Shown here piece by piece: positions 8,486-17,180 of a stretch of DNA of 64,000 nt. Positions within the stretch are counted from its first letter, which is position 1. Each line of letters starts with the position of its first letter. The stretch is from Schaalia sp. lx-260. Lineage in GTDB: Bacteria > Actinomycetota > Actinomycetes > Actinomycetales > Actinomycetaceae. Below the pieces are notes generated by a model. It saw only the letters and a list, made by a program, of their open reading frames with translations. It searched no databases and was not told the DNA's origin. The position numbers and the translations under genes are program-made. The stretch covers positions 62,001 to 126,000 of the forward strand of contig NZ_JAJNRQ010000002.1 of assembly GCF_021083645.1 (NCBI RefSeq). Direction: 5' to 3'.

Positions 8486-9409
8486 ATGTCCACCGTTTTT
8501 CGAGGGATTATTCCTCCAGTTGTCACACCTTTAACTGAGGATCGTCGTTTCGACGTAGCCTCCCACGAACGTAATATCGAACGAATGATTGAGGCGGGTG
8601 TCCACGGTCTATTCATCTTGGGTTCATCCGGTGAAGTTGTTTTTAATACCGATGAGCTTCGCCGCGAAATCATGGAAACAACAGTGCGTATTGTCGATGG
8701 TCGCCTACCGATTCTTGCAGGTGTCATCGATACGCAAACTCCCCGTGTACTCGAACACGTCAAAGTAGCTGAAAGCTGCGGTGTAGACGGCATTGTATCG
8801 ACAGCTCCCTTCTATGCTTTAGCTGGTATGCCACAAGTTGAACGTCATTTCCGTGTACTGCGTGAAAAAACAGAACTGCCAATTTACGCGTATGACCTTC
8901 CGGTATGCGTCCATGTGAAGCTACCTGTTGACATGCTGATCCGTTTAGGTCAAGACGGTGTAATTCAAGGTGTGAAGGACTCATCAGGTGATGATGTCTC
9001 TTTCCGTTTCCTTGCAATGCGTAACAAAGAAGCGGGACACCCATTGCAACTATTTACAGGCCATGAGGTCGTTGTTGATGGTGCATATATGTCAGGTGCT
9101 GATGGCTGTGTTCCTGGTTTAGGTAACGTTGATCCGCACGGCTATGTTCGTCAATGGAATGCTTACCAAGCAGGTGATTGGGAAGCAGTACGTAAAGAAC
9201 AGGATCGTCTGGCTGATCTGATGACATTGGTTTTTGCAGCTACCGGTATCACTGGCTACGGTGCCGGTGTGGGTGGCTTCAAGACTGCGCTGGAACTGCT
9301 TGGCGTGCATGAGACAAATCAGATGCCAGAGCCAGTTCAGCGACTTGGTGAAGCAGATCGTGAAACTGTGCGCCAGATTTTGGTACGCGCGGGTTTACTT
9401 GAGGCATAA
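8486..9409 (+). CDS. nanA: N-acetylneuraminate lyase (DHDPS/NAL family)
   Basis: The 307-residue enzyme belongs to the class I aldolase family of dihydrodipicolinate synthase and N-acetylneuraminate lyase. It would split sialic acid into pyruvate and N-acetylmannosamine in the cytoplasm. The Schiff-base lysine is K164 in GVKDSSGD. The catalytic tyrosine is Y136 in YAYDLP, and the carboxylate-binding loop is GSSGE at about residues 46-50. AAAGG precedes the ATG by seven bases. The subfamily cannot be fixed from motifs alone, because related actinobacterial members act on other 2-keto acids. The kinase and epimerase genes directly downstream make sialic-acid lyase the best reading. Two bases separate it from nanK. 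Confidence 0.85.
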   Translation: MSTVFRGIIPPVVTPLTEDRRFDVASHERNIERMIEAGVHGLFILGSSGEVVFNTDELRREIMETTVRIVDGRLPILAGVIDTQTPRVLEHVKVAESCGVDGIVSTAPFYALAGMPQVERHFRVLREKTELPIYAYDLPVCVHVKLPVDMLIRLGQDGVIQGVKDSSGDDVSFRFLAMRNKEAGHPLQLFTGHEVVVDGAYMSGADGCVPGLGNVDPHGYVRQWNAYQAGDWEAVRKEQDRLADLMTLVFAATGITGYGAGVGGFKTALELLGVHETNQMPEPVQRLGEADRETVRQILVRAGLLEA

Positions 9410-9411
9410 AA

Positions 9412-10296
9412 ATGGCGCTCTTGTCTATCGACATCGGTGGAACAAAAATTCGTGCCGGCCTTGTAGAAGGTGACCAGGTACAAGAAACGGTTACCTTTCC
9501 TACTGAAGCTCACAAAGGCGCTCAGCATGTTCTGAGCGTCGTTGTGAGGGCCAGTGAGGTTCTGAGTGGTTATGACGGTATCGGTGTCGCATGCGCGGGT
9601 GTTGTCTCTGAAGGAAAAGTTATCTCAGCGACGTCACTTTTACCCGGCTGGGCTGGAACAGATGTAGCTGGTGCTTTACGTGAAGCATCAGGTGTAAAAG
9701 TAACAGTCCTTGGTGATGTGCATGCTCACGGTATGGGTGAGGCCTTATGTGGCGCAGGCCGTGGGTATTCCTCATGTCTGACTGTCGCTGTAGGAACCGG
9801 GATTGGTGGAGCCTTCATTGACAATGGTTGCATCCAACGTGGCGCACACGCTTTAGCAGGACACATTGGGCATATATCCACCTCATATGCTGAAGGGCTT
9901 GAATGTTCGTGTGGTCGTAGCGGCCATGTAGAACCTTTAGCCTCTGGTTCTGGGGTAATGGATCGCTATGAGGCGCTTACTGGTGAACGGTGTGATGGTC
10001 GTGAAATTGATCGACGCGCCCAAGCTGGTGAGCAAAACGCGGTGGATGTTCTTTATGGTTCTGCGCGCGGTCTTGGCGAGGTACTGGGATCTGTAGCGAA
10101 TGTGATGGACCCAGCGGTATTTGTTCTATCTGGCTCTATGACCCGTTCAGGGAAAGGCTGGTGGGATTCCCTCGCCCAAGGTTATGCTTCCTCAGCGATG
10201 AATTTGGTTCGTGAAACACCGATTGTTCTGGGAACTTTAGGTGATGATGCTCCGCTGATCGGAGCTGCCATGCAATGGAGAAAAGAATGGCAATAA
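9412..10296 (+). CDS. nanK: ROK-family kinase, N-acetylmannosamine kinase
   Basis: The 294-residue protein starts with the ROK phosphate-binding loop (SIDIGGTKIRAGLVEG). It contains the catalytic segment around LGDVHAHGMGE and the second phosphate loop GTGIGGAFIDNG. The zinc site is recognisable as GHIGH near residue 151 followed by CSCGRSGHVE. The position that is cysteine in the classical CXCGXXGCXE motif is histidine here. The enzyme would phosphorylate ManNAc at O6. Position between nanA and nanE supports that substrate; glucose or another hexose is possible by family alone. Its 3' end overlaps the nanE start by 10 bases. Confidence 0.87.
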   Translation: MALLSIDIGGTKIRAGLVEGDQVQETVTFPTEAHKGAQHVLSVVVRASEVLSGYDGIGVACAGVVSEGKVISATSLLPGWAGTDVAGALREASGVKVTVLGDVHAHGMGEALCGAGRGYSSCLTVAVGTGIGGAFIDNGCIQRGAHALAGHIGHISTSYAEGLECSCGRSGHVEPLASGSGVMDRYEALTGERCDGREIDRRAQAGEQNAVDVLYGSARGLGEVLGSVANVMDPAVFVLSGSMTRSGKGWWDSLAQGYASSAMNLVRETPIVLGTLGDDAPLIGAAMQWRKEWQ

Positions 10297-10979
10297 TTGA
10301 ATCTTTGAAAGGGAAACTGATTGTTTCCGTCCAAGCCTACCCGGGCGAGCCTATGCGACACCCGGAAACGATGGCTCAGATTGCGCGTGCCGCCGAGATC
10401 GGTGGTGCTGCTGCTATCCGCTGTCAGGGATTAGCAGATATTTCTGCCATCAAAGGTCAGGTAAAAGTACCTGTCATTGGTTTGTGGAAAGAAGGCGACT
10501 CAGGCGTATACATCACACCTACATTGCGTCACGCTCGGGCGTGTTCTTTAGCGGGTGCTGACATTGTTGCTATTGATGCAACGCGACGTCCTCGTCCTGA
10601 TGGTCGTTCTTTTGCACAGGTTGTTGAAGCACTACATGCCGAAGATGTCCTCGTGATGGCTGATTGTGGGTCTTTTGATGATGCGCAGATGGCTTACGAG
10701 GCTGGAGCAGATATTTTGTCGACAACTTTGGCAGGCTACTCGGGCGAGCGACCAAAAACAGATGGCCCTGATTTAGAGCTTCTGCGCGAATTTGTTGCCG
10801 CTTTTGATCGTCCGGTGATCTGTGAGGGGCGTATTCATACTCCACAAGATGCGCAGGCAGCGATTGCAGCAGGTGCCTGGTCAGTGGTGGTTGGTACAGC
10901 TATTACACATCCGACAACTATTACCTCTTGGTTTGTGGGTGCAGCCACCGGCGTTGTTCCACAAATTCCAGGACACTGA
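10287..10979 (+). CDS. nanE: N-acetylmannosamine-6-phosphate 2-epimerase
   Basis: The 230-residue TIM-barrel enzyme converts ManNAc-6-P to GlcNAc-6-P, the last step before the nagA/nagB pathway. The N-terminus (IIESLKGKLIVSVQA) and RCQGLADISAIKGQVKVPVIGLWK are characteristic of NanE. The conserved carboxylates and lysine region appear as DIVAIDATRRPRP and ADCGSFDDAQMAYEAG. I chose ATG 10287 rather than 10275 because GGAG at 10277-10280 is then at normal distance and family members start at this point. It is last in the operon and is followed by a strong terminator. Confidence 0.93.
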   Translation: MAIIESLKGKLIVSVQAYPGEPMRHPETMAQIARAAEIGGAAAIRCQGLADISAIKGQVKVPVIGLWKEGDSGVYITPTLRHARACSLAGADIVAIDATRRPRPDGRSFAQVVEALHAEDVLVMADCGSFDDAQMAYEAGADILSTTLAGYSGERPKTDGPDLELLREFVAAFDRPVICEGRIHTPQDAQAAIAAGAWSVVVGTAITHPTTITSWFVGAATGVVPQIPGH

Positions 10980-11083
10980 TCCCGGGAAGGGAAGAACATA
11001 AGCATCTTCCTGTGCCTGTGATCGCTTAAATGGTATTACGTGCTCATGCGATCAAAACGTGGTACCTCATGAATATCTGAGGC

Positions 11084-11127
11084 TGTGGCCGCAAGGATTA
11101 AATCCCTGCGGCCACACTCTTTTATTC
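11084..11127 (+). terminator. Rho-independent terminator of the nan operon
   Basis: TGTGGCCGCA (11084-11093) pairs perfectly with TGCGGCCACA (11107-11116). The inner bases AGGATT and AATCCC extend the stem, and CTCTTTTATT follows. It lies about 105 bases after nanE. A second dyad, TGATCGC with GCGATCA (11019-11025 and 11048-11054), lies just upstream and has no assigned role. Confidence 0.85.
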
Positions 11128-11190
11128 TGACAAGAGAATGAAGCTCTGTGTCATGTTCATCTGGGTTCCATGTGAACTCACAAAAATTCT

Positions 11191-12102
11191 TTATTCAAAG
11201 CGTTCTCGTGAACCGACAAGGAAATCCGCGATAATCTGTTGAACCCTGCGCCACACAGTTGTGCCAGAGATCGATAAGGTCCCATGATACGTCCCTGGCA
11301 TCAGGTGGAGTTCTGCGCAAACTCCTGCTTCAACCAAAGCGCGAGTCCATTCAAAACCCTCATCACGTAAAGGATCTACCGGATTAATAAAAGTAACGAC
11401 TCGAGGAAAATCAGGGGAATCAGCAAAAGGCAATAAGCGAGGCAAAATATCCGGTGAACGACCATCTAAATAGCAAGCCCACGAAGCTTCTGTTTTTTCG
11501 CGATTCCACATAGGCGCATGAGCTTGGGTACTCATCGAAAGAGAAGACATTGTCGGATCAATATCCGGTTCCAACATGATAATGCCTTCGATACGGCGCC
11601 CGTGCTTTTCCATATGCCACACGAGGACTGTTTCTACGAGGCCTGCGCCTGCAGAATCACCGTATAAAAAGATTGGGATATTTTCTGTTTCAGGAAGCTG
11701 AAGTGACCATTCTAGAGCAGCTAAACAGTCACGGGGGCCTGCAGGGAAAGGAAACTCAGGGGCTAAACGATACTCAGGTGAAATGACGAGTACATTAAGG
11801 TGATCGGCGATTTCAGCATTACGCAGATCGTCAAGTTCAGCGGTTCCAGCAGTGTATCCACCTCCGTGGATGGCAAAAATGACAGCGCGAGGAGTATTTT
11901 CACGAGGGCGCCACAGACGTATTTCTTGGGGACCATTTTCTGCAGGAAAAGAAGTAACTTCTAAACGGGCTCCCGGCACATCAACAATTTGAGCTTGTCG
12001 AGCTTGTTCTGCACGGTTCCGTATTCCTTCAAGATCCCACTGAGGAAAAAGAGGGCCTCGTAAAGCATCGCATACCTCGGGATCTAAAAACATGTGACTC
12101 AT
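11191..12102 (-). CDS. Alpha/beta hydrolase, hormone-sensitive-lipase type esterase
   Basis: The 303-residue cytoplasmic hydrolase has the HSL-family oxyanion motif HGGGYTAG near residue 79 and the nucleophile elbow GDSAGAG near 148. The likely acid is in NPVDPLRDEGFEW and the likely histidine in PGTYHG near the C-terminus. There is no signal peptide. The natural ester substrate is unknown. It lies five bases downstream of another alpha/beta hydrolase on the same strand, so the two are probably co-transcribed. Start ATG 12102 has GAGGTAA upstream. Confidence 0.85.
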   Translation of the reverse strand: MSHMFLDPEVCDALRGPLFPQWDLEGIRNRAEQARQAQIVDVPGARLEVTSFPAENGPQEIRLWRPRENTPRAVIFAIHGGGYTAGTAELDDLRNAEIADHLNVLVISPEYRLAPEFPFPAGPRDCLAALEWSLQLPETENIPIFLYGDSAGAGLVETVLVWHMEKHGRRIEGIIMLEPDIDPTMSSLSMSTQAHAPMWNREKTEASWACYLDGRSPDILPRLLPFADSPDFPRVVTFINPVDPLRDEGFEWTRALVEAGVCAELHLMPGTYHGTLSISGTTVWRRVQQIIADFLVGSRERFE

Positions 12103-12107
12103 TGGTG

Positions 12108-12914
12108 TTACCTCGTATATGTGTGGAGAAATGGGGAAATAGCTTCGTGGAAAGCAGCAGGGTTTTCGCGGCGAACACAGTGACGTGCCCCGGCGATCAG
12201 ACGCGAGGAAATAAGAGGGTTACCAGCCGAATCAATGCGGGAAATACCATCAGATCCAAGGAGGACATCTGCGCCATCGGATGTAATCACAAGGAAAGGA
12301 ACGCGTAGTTGAGGCAAAACATCTATCCATGGCTCAGTCAAGCCAACAATTCCTGCGTGAAGGATATTCATATCAACGTCATATTTAGCTTGCAGCCACG
12401 GTAAACGTTCTGAATCTGGCCATGTGGGGTAATCCATGCGGTTGCTTGTGAGGGCATCGCATGGCTGTTCACGCAGGTGGAGGAGACGCTGAGCCTCTTG
12501 AGGACCCCACTGCTTATAGTACTGAGCAAGTTCGATGGTCAGCCACGCGGGGTCTTCTGCGATACACGCGCGCAGCAGGTCAGGGCGCGTGTATGCGAGC
12601 TGTGTCAGCAAAGCGCCACCCATAGAATGACCGATTCCGCAGGCTGGTCCGTACAGGTGAACGAGGTGTTCAACTGTATGTTCTAAAGCAGCGGAGCAGG
12701 CAGGGAAAGGATTGTGCTTATCGGTAGAGGATAGGCGTGGCGAGAGGCCGTGTCCGAGAGTGTCGATTGCAGCAAGGCGGAAATGCTGAGAAAGACGAGT
12801 AATGAGATCGGCGAGCGAGGCTGCTGAATCAGTGACTCCGTGACATAAAACAATAAGCGGAGCCTGTGCTGGGCCGCTTATATGAGTATTGAGCATGGTT
12901 TCGTTTGCACACAT
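12108..12914 (-). CDS. Alpha/beta hydrolase fold protein
   Basis: About 268 residues, with a classical alpha/beta hydrolase layout. The oxyanion region is LCHGVTDSAASL, then AAIDTLGHGLSP, the nucleophile elbow GHSMGG and a C-terminal histidine in AGARHCVRR. Lipase, peptidase or thioesterase activity cannot be decided. Three starts are possible (GTG 12926, ATG 12923, ATG 12914). I favour 12914, because AGGTGATG then sits at normal Shine-Dalgarno distance. No transmembrane or export signal is visible. It is the upstream partner of the esterase gene ending at 11191. Confidence 0.8.
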   Translation of the reverse strand: MCANETMLNTHISGPAQAPLIVLCHGVTDSAASLADLITRLSQHFRLAAIDTLGHGLSPRLSSTDKHNPFPACSAALEHTVEHLVHLYGPACGIGHSMGGALLTQLAYTRPDLLRACIAEDPAWLTIELAQYYKQWGPQEAQRLLHLREQPCDALTSNRMDYPTWPDSERLPWLQAKYDVDMNILHAGIVGLTEPWIDVLPQLRVPFLVITSDGADVLLGSDGISRIDSAGNPLISSRLIAGARHCVRRENPAAFHEAISPFLHTYTR

Positions 12915-13037
12915 GTGTGACATCACCTGCTGATCGTATCAACTTGTCAGATAAATTTCTTGCACTTGAGAGAGGATTTTCTCCCTGAAGCGTTGTAATG
13001 GTGAGAGTATTTTTTGAGGGATTCACCGCTATCCCAT

Positions 13038-13078
13038 GAAAGGCCTCCTCCTATGAGGAAAGGCAGGAGAAGGCCTTC
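13038..13078 (-). terminator. Possible terminator after the FtsX-type ABC operon
   Basis: The imperfect arms 13038-13052 and 13065-13078 form a stem containing GGCCT and CTCCT blocks. It lies 26 bases beyond the ATPase stop on the minus strand. No convincing T run follows in either direction, so efficiency is doubtful. Confidence 0.35.
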
Positions 13079-13103
13079 ACAATAATTCGCCAAAAATGCC
13101 TAA

Positions 13104-13733
13104 TTATTCTTTTAAGCGGCCTCGTGTGAGTCGAAGGCGAATATCTGCTTGGGCGGCTATTTTTTGTGAATGAGTAACAACGATGACGCATTTGCCTTTT
13201 TCGTGAGCAACTGCGCGTAAGATACTGCTTACTTCGGCAGCTGTGTCAGCATCCAGATTTCCAGTTGGTTCATCGGCCAAAATAATAGGAGCTGGCGAAA
13301 CTAGAGCGCGTCCTATAGCAACACGTTGTTGTTGCCCACCGGAAAGTTGAAGCACGTTGCGGTGAATTTCTGTTTCACTCAGGCCAAGATCAAGCAATAC
13401 GGAAGCCTTCGCCTTCCTATTGACTAAACGTAGATTTTCTAAAGGTGTTAAATAATCAATGAGGTTATAGTTCTGAAAGATTAGAGCAACATTTTGCCGC
13501 CGATGATGTGAATATCCTTTTGTTTTAATATCTTCTGATTGAAAGAGGACATTGCCGGAAGTGGGTGTATCAAGGCCGGCTAATATATTTAATAGAGTGG
13601 ATTTTCCTGAGCCTGATTTTCCGACAATTGAATACAGGGTTTCTGGTTCGAAAGTATAGGAAACATTATTCAGTATGTTTTCGGCTTGTGATGTATAAGA
13701 GTATGAGACTTTTTCTAATTTAAGGAGTGACAT
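13104..13733 (-). CDS. ABC transporter ATP-binding protein (MacB/LolD/FtsE type)
   Basis: The 209-residue ATPase has Walker [10 protein letters not shown] near residue 38, signature [15 protein letters not shown] near 128 and Walker B with D-loop [11 protein letters not shown] near 150. Length and the PTGNLD motif place it with the MacB/LolD/FtsE group, which drives mechanotransmission rather than transport through a channel. It is last in a three-gene operon behind two FtsX-like permeases, 11 bases after the second. Likely roles are export or removal of a peptide, lipoprotein or antimicrobial; the substrate is unknown. Base composition here is visibly more AT-rich than in the flanking genes. 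Confidence 0.92.
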   Translation of the reverse strand: MSLLKLEKVSYSYTSQAENILNNVSYTFEPETLYSIVGKSGSGKSTLLNILAGLDTPTSGNVLFQSEDIKTKGYSHHRRQNVALIFQNYNLIDYLTPLENLRLVNRKAKASVLLDLGLSETEIHRNVLQLSGGQQQRVAIGRALVSPAPIILADEPTGNLDADTAAEVSSILRAVAHEKGKCVIVVTHSQKIAAQADIRLRLTRGRLKE

Positions 13734-13744
13734 ATTTTTTCTTT

Positions 13745-14989
13745 CTAACTGAGTGTATTCAAAATGGAACGAGGGCTACGTCGAAATAATGGGACTAAAG
13801 AAATGATTAAAGCAATAAAAAGAACACAAATCCCCAGCCCATAAGCACTCAGGAGATATATGAGGCTGAATGGGTGGCTGCCGCTGTGAGGAAGTGAAGT
13901 ATCGCCAAGGGCATCAAGTATCCATGTGCTCAATGTTGAGGTGAGTGTTAAGCCGCATATGAGTGACAATGCGCTTGCGAGGGCGTAAAGGATAGAGACT
14001 TCATATACGTATTGCATGATGATGCGTATTTTTGTTGTTCCTATTGCTAGGAGTATCCCTATTTCACGTATTCGGCCTCGCGCCCAAAAAATGAGGATAA
14101 GTGTAAGTAATGAAATAGCCGCTAAAACAGTTCCTGTTAAAAGCATATGGATAATCGACTGGATCGATGTAAGGGTATCCAGTATGGACACAAATTCTGT
14201 GGAATTGTCAGCGATAGTGCTCTCTGGAGCAATTTCTTGGGCTTTTTTCACAGCTTCACTAAGGGAATCAGCATTATTTACTAGGTAACGTGCAGAAGTT
14301 AAATTTTGAGTGTGAGAGAGTGCTTGTGCCGAGTGAAGATCTGTGAAAATAAGATTTTCAACATATTCGGCGGGCAGGGTCCCTGCTTCTTTGAGTTGCC
14401 CACAAAAGATTCCTTTGATGGGAATTTCCCTCATGACTCCTTCATATGTGAGACGCACAGTGTCACCGATTTTTAGCTGATTTTTTTCTGCGAAAGTACA
14501 GTGGATCAGTGCTCCCGAATCTTCATTGTGTAGATGTTTACCGGCAGTGAGTGAGAGAATAAGGGAAGTAAAATGAGGGTGAAGTGCTGAAGACGTTGTT
14601 CCCACGAATGTGGCTTGTTTATTGAGTGTTTCTTCAGTGATAACAGAGGAAGCACGTGTGATGACCTGCGCTCCGATGGGTTCAGCGATTCCGTATTTTT
14701 CGTAAGCCTGATCTTTAACGTGAGAAATGTTTCCGATTTTTTCCGCTGTACTTAGATCTAATTCGCTGTCATCAGATTGAGGAAAAGCAGCAAAAGTAGC
14801 ACCAATGTTGGATGAAATTACCTGCTGCGCATGATGGATTGTTGAGGAAATCCCTGCGTGTATTACAAGTAAAGTGAGTACGCTGCTTAAAACGAAGAAA
14901 AGGAGCAAACTGCGGGTCTTACGTCGGGTCAGCGCATAATATGCGCGTCGGCTGAGGTTCATACCCTCATAATTGGCAGATTGGCTCAT
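13745..14989 (-). CDS. FtsX-like ABC permease (second of two)
   Basis: The 414-residue protein has one N-terminal membrane helix (residues 23-45, SLLLFFVLSSVLTLLVIHAG), a large extracytoplasmic MacB-like domain and three C-terminal helices. That is the FtsX/MacB layout. ATG 14989 is chosen because it overlaps the TGA of the upstream permease (ATGA) and AGGAAC sits seven bases upstream. A longer reading from 15079 would overlap the upstream gene by 90 bases. It is not closely similar in sequence to the first permease, so the pair probably works as a heterodimer. Confidence 0.85.
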   Translation of the reverse strand: MSQSANYEGMNLSRRAYYALTRRKTRSLLLFFVLSSVLTLLVIHAGISSTIHHAQQVISSNIGATFAAFPQSDDSELDLSTAEKIGNISHVKDQAYEKYGIAEPIGAQVITRASSVITEETLNKQATFVGTTSSALHPHFTSLILSLTAGKHLHNEDSGALIHCTFAEKNQLKIGDTVRLTYEGVMREIPIKGIFCGQLKEAGTLPAEYVENLIFTDLHSAQALSHTQNLTSARYLVNNADSLSEAVKKAQEIAPESTIADNSTEFVSILDTLTSIQSIIHMLLTGTVLAAISLLTLILIFWARGRIREIGILLAIGTTKIRIIMQYVYEVSILYALASALSLICGLTLTSTLSTWILDALGDTSLPHSGSHPFSLIYLLSAYGLGICVLFIALIISLVPLFRRSPRSILNTLS

Positions 14990-16356
14990 GAATGTGTTCC
15001 TAAAAGTTGACGTGGCACAGTGCGCAGCATGGGAGTTGAGGAAATAAAGACGCAGATCATGATGACGGCTAATGTGCATATTCCTGCAATTGTGAATGCT
15101 GAAGCGCTGATATTCACCTGTAAAGTGTCGAGGGTGCGTAATATTGTGGACGATTCAATATCAGCGCCTATTTGCCCCATACGTGAAATAGAACGAAGCG
15201 CGGATTTATTTGCTTGGGCGAGGACAGAATCTCCTATATTTTGAGCAATTTTTGTTGATATGACATATGAAATAAGCAATGAGGGTATGACAATAACAAT
15301 AAGTTCAGTCATATGTTGTATGAAAATACTGAATTTGCTTAGGCCAAGAGAAAGAAAAACTCCGGTTTCTTTTTTGCGTTCATTCATCCAGAGGAAAAGA
15401 ACAAGTGAAAGAATAATTGTGCTGAATATGAATATGACAATCAAAGTTGTGCGGATAATTGTATGTATTCCAGTTATAGCCGTATTAATACCAGCAAAAT
15501 ATTGACTATTTTTCGATATGCTGAATTTTTTCCAATCAATATCTAAAGTGGATACTTTTTTCATGACGGCATCAAGATCAGCGTTTTCACCTATTGTGAA
15601 ACTTGCGTCATGGTAGATCTCGTTTTCGCTGTTTGTCCCATTGAGTTCGCGTGTGGTTGTCAGGTCTGTCAGCAAAATATTGCTTGTAAGTTCAGAGCGC
15701 GCTGAAGCTCGTTGAGGGTTATTTCCTTCAAAGATTCCGATTACTGTTGTGGCGACTTCAGCTTGATGATGAAAGCGATTATCGGGGTCGTACACATTTG
15801 TTTTTAAGGTGAGCGTGCTGCCGATATGGAGATTATTTTTATGAGCGAAATCCTGATGAATGACGCTGGTGTGACTATCACTGTCGGTGATGTGCTTGCC
15901 TTCAATGAGTTTTAAAGTGTTGGAACGGAAAGGAGAATACGCAGAGGAATCATTCATTCCTTCTACATCGAGGGCGTTTCCAAATTTTTCTTCCTCATCG
16001 GGATGGTAGTAATCGCCTCCTTCGATTTTGAGGATTTCGGCATTTACGGGGTCTGCAAGTGAGAACTGGCGTGCATTGTAGGAGGAAATCTCTGTGAGAG
16101 CGGCAATTTTGTCGATATCTGCTTTTGTGACGACGCCAGCTCCTCGTGTTGTGCCTAGATTATTTTGGAGGTTATTTCCTAAAGAAAAACCTGCACCTAT
16201 GTGTGTCTGTACGTGGGAAGCGGCAGCATGTGTTGCTTGCTCTACGCTGAAAGAGACGATGAGTAGTGTGCTAATGATTGTGCAAATAAAAAGGACAATT
16301 ATCGTTTTTATATATTTTCGGATTACATACCGCAGTGCGCGGCCGAAAAATGTCAC
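14986..16356 (-). CDS. FtsX-like ABC permease (first of two)
   Basis: The 456-residue protein has an N-terminal helix (residues 17-36, TIIVLFICTIISTLLIVSF), an external domain of about 260 residues and three helices near residues 300-330, 350-370 and 415-440. This matches the FtsX/MacB family. The GTG start at 16356 follows an excellent AAGGAGGA site. The segment rich in Ser, Thr and Asn is strongly AT-biased. It heads the operon permease-permease-ATPase. The cargo is unknown; no lantibiotic or two-component regulator gene is adjacent. Confidence 0.85.
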   Translation of the reverse strand: MTFFGRALRYVIRKYIKTIIVLFICTIISTLLIVSFSVEQATHAAASHVQTHIGAGFSLGNNLQNNLGTTRGAGVVTKADIDKIAALTEISSYNARQFSLADPVNAEILKIEGGDYYHPDEEEKFGNALDVEGMNDSSAYSPFRSNTLKLIEGKHITDSDSHTSVIHQDFAHKNNLHIGSTLTLKTNVYDPDNRFHHQAEVATTVIGIFEGNNPQRASARSELTSNILLTDLTTTRELNGTNSENEIYHDASFTIGENADLDAVMKKVSTLDIDWKKFSISKNSQYFAGINTAITGIHTIIRTTLIVIFIFSTIILSLVLFLWMNERKKETGVFLSLGLSKFSIFIQHMTELIVIVIPSLLISYVISTKIAQNIGDSVLAQANKSALRSISRMGQIGADIESSTILRTLDTLQVNISASAFTIAGICTLAVIMICVFISSTPMLRTVPRQLLGTHS

Positions 16357-16613
16357 AGTTCCTCCTTGAAGGTGGCAATGATTGCAGTCAAATAGGGTTT
16401 CGGTGTATTCGACTGTAGAGCGTAGAAGTACAAGCTGAAGGTTTCCTGAACTTTCTGTGTATGGTAAGTAAATGATGGCTGATTCTTCGCTGGTGATTGT
16501 GAAGGGTATGTGAAAGCGTGTATTTGTGAGGGCATATGACTGTGATGGGGTATGTCTTTCATTTTCTTGTATGCGGATATTTCTTTGGGCATTAAATGTG
16601 GGACACTAGGTGT

Positions 16614-17075
16614 ATGCGCGTGTATTTGCCCCTTATTTCAACGGAATTGTCACTTGATGTACTTCCTCGTCGGAGATGCTGGACAGCGCGGCCACCCTTG
16701 GGGCTGAATGGGGAAGAACGAGAGCTTTTAGAAGACGATGCTCAGACTGAAGCAGCTTTGGATTCATTGATATTGTTACGTGAAAATCAGGGGAATGCTT
16801 TGCGACGTATAGTAGTTGCTCTTGATGTTGATGACTCGTGGGCGGCGAATCTGTCGAGTGAAGGCGTAATAGCTATTCCTGATGTGGATTGTACACATGG
16901 GAAAATTGCAGCGATTCTTATTGATGGAGAAGAATCAGAACCTGCAGTGCGTGCTGTCATTGAAGCTGAGGAACAAGAACAAGCTGATGAGGCTATAGCT
17001 GCATTATGGGATGAAAGCTTGGAATGGTATGACGCGGAAGAACGCCTTGTACTGGCTGGAAAGCTGCACGGATAG
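16614..17075 (+). CDS. Actinobacterial conserved protein, DUF6912-like
   Basis: The 153-residue protein begins MRVYLPLISTELS and has Glu-rich helices and a C-terminal segment ESLEWYDAEERLVLAG. That pattern fits a small conserved family of Actinobacteria with unknown function; DUF6912 is my best recollection. I use ATG 16614 because the family starts at MRVY. An upstream ATG at 16596 is in frame but gives an unsupported extension. No Shine-Dalgarno sequence stands out. It is transcribed away from the ABC operon and converges on sbcC. No enzymatic motif is visible. Confidence 0.7.
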   Translation: MRVYLPLISTELSLDVLPRRRCWTARPPLGLNGEERELLEDDAQTEAALDSLILLRENQGNALRRIVVALDVDDSWAANLSSEGVIAIPDVDCTHGKIAAILIDGEESEPAVRAVIEAEEQEQADEAIAALWDESLEWYDAEERLVLAGKLHG

Positions 17076-17180
17076 TAAAGGTACGTGAGTAATAAAACAA
17101 CACGACTGATACTGCGCTAACACTTGTTGCTGTGAGTAATGTATTTTTTCCTTTTGATTTGAGTATATGTGAGCTGAAGG

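Noticed and set aside
16353-16592. 79-codon minus-strand frame overlapping the start of the first FtsX-like gene
   Set aside because: Its end is the AAGGAGGA ribosome site of that gene, and the sequence has no membrane, export or cleavage motif of a peptide precursor.
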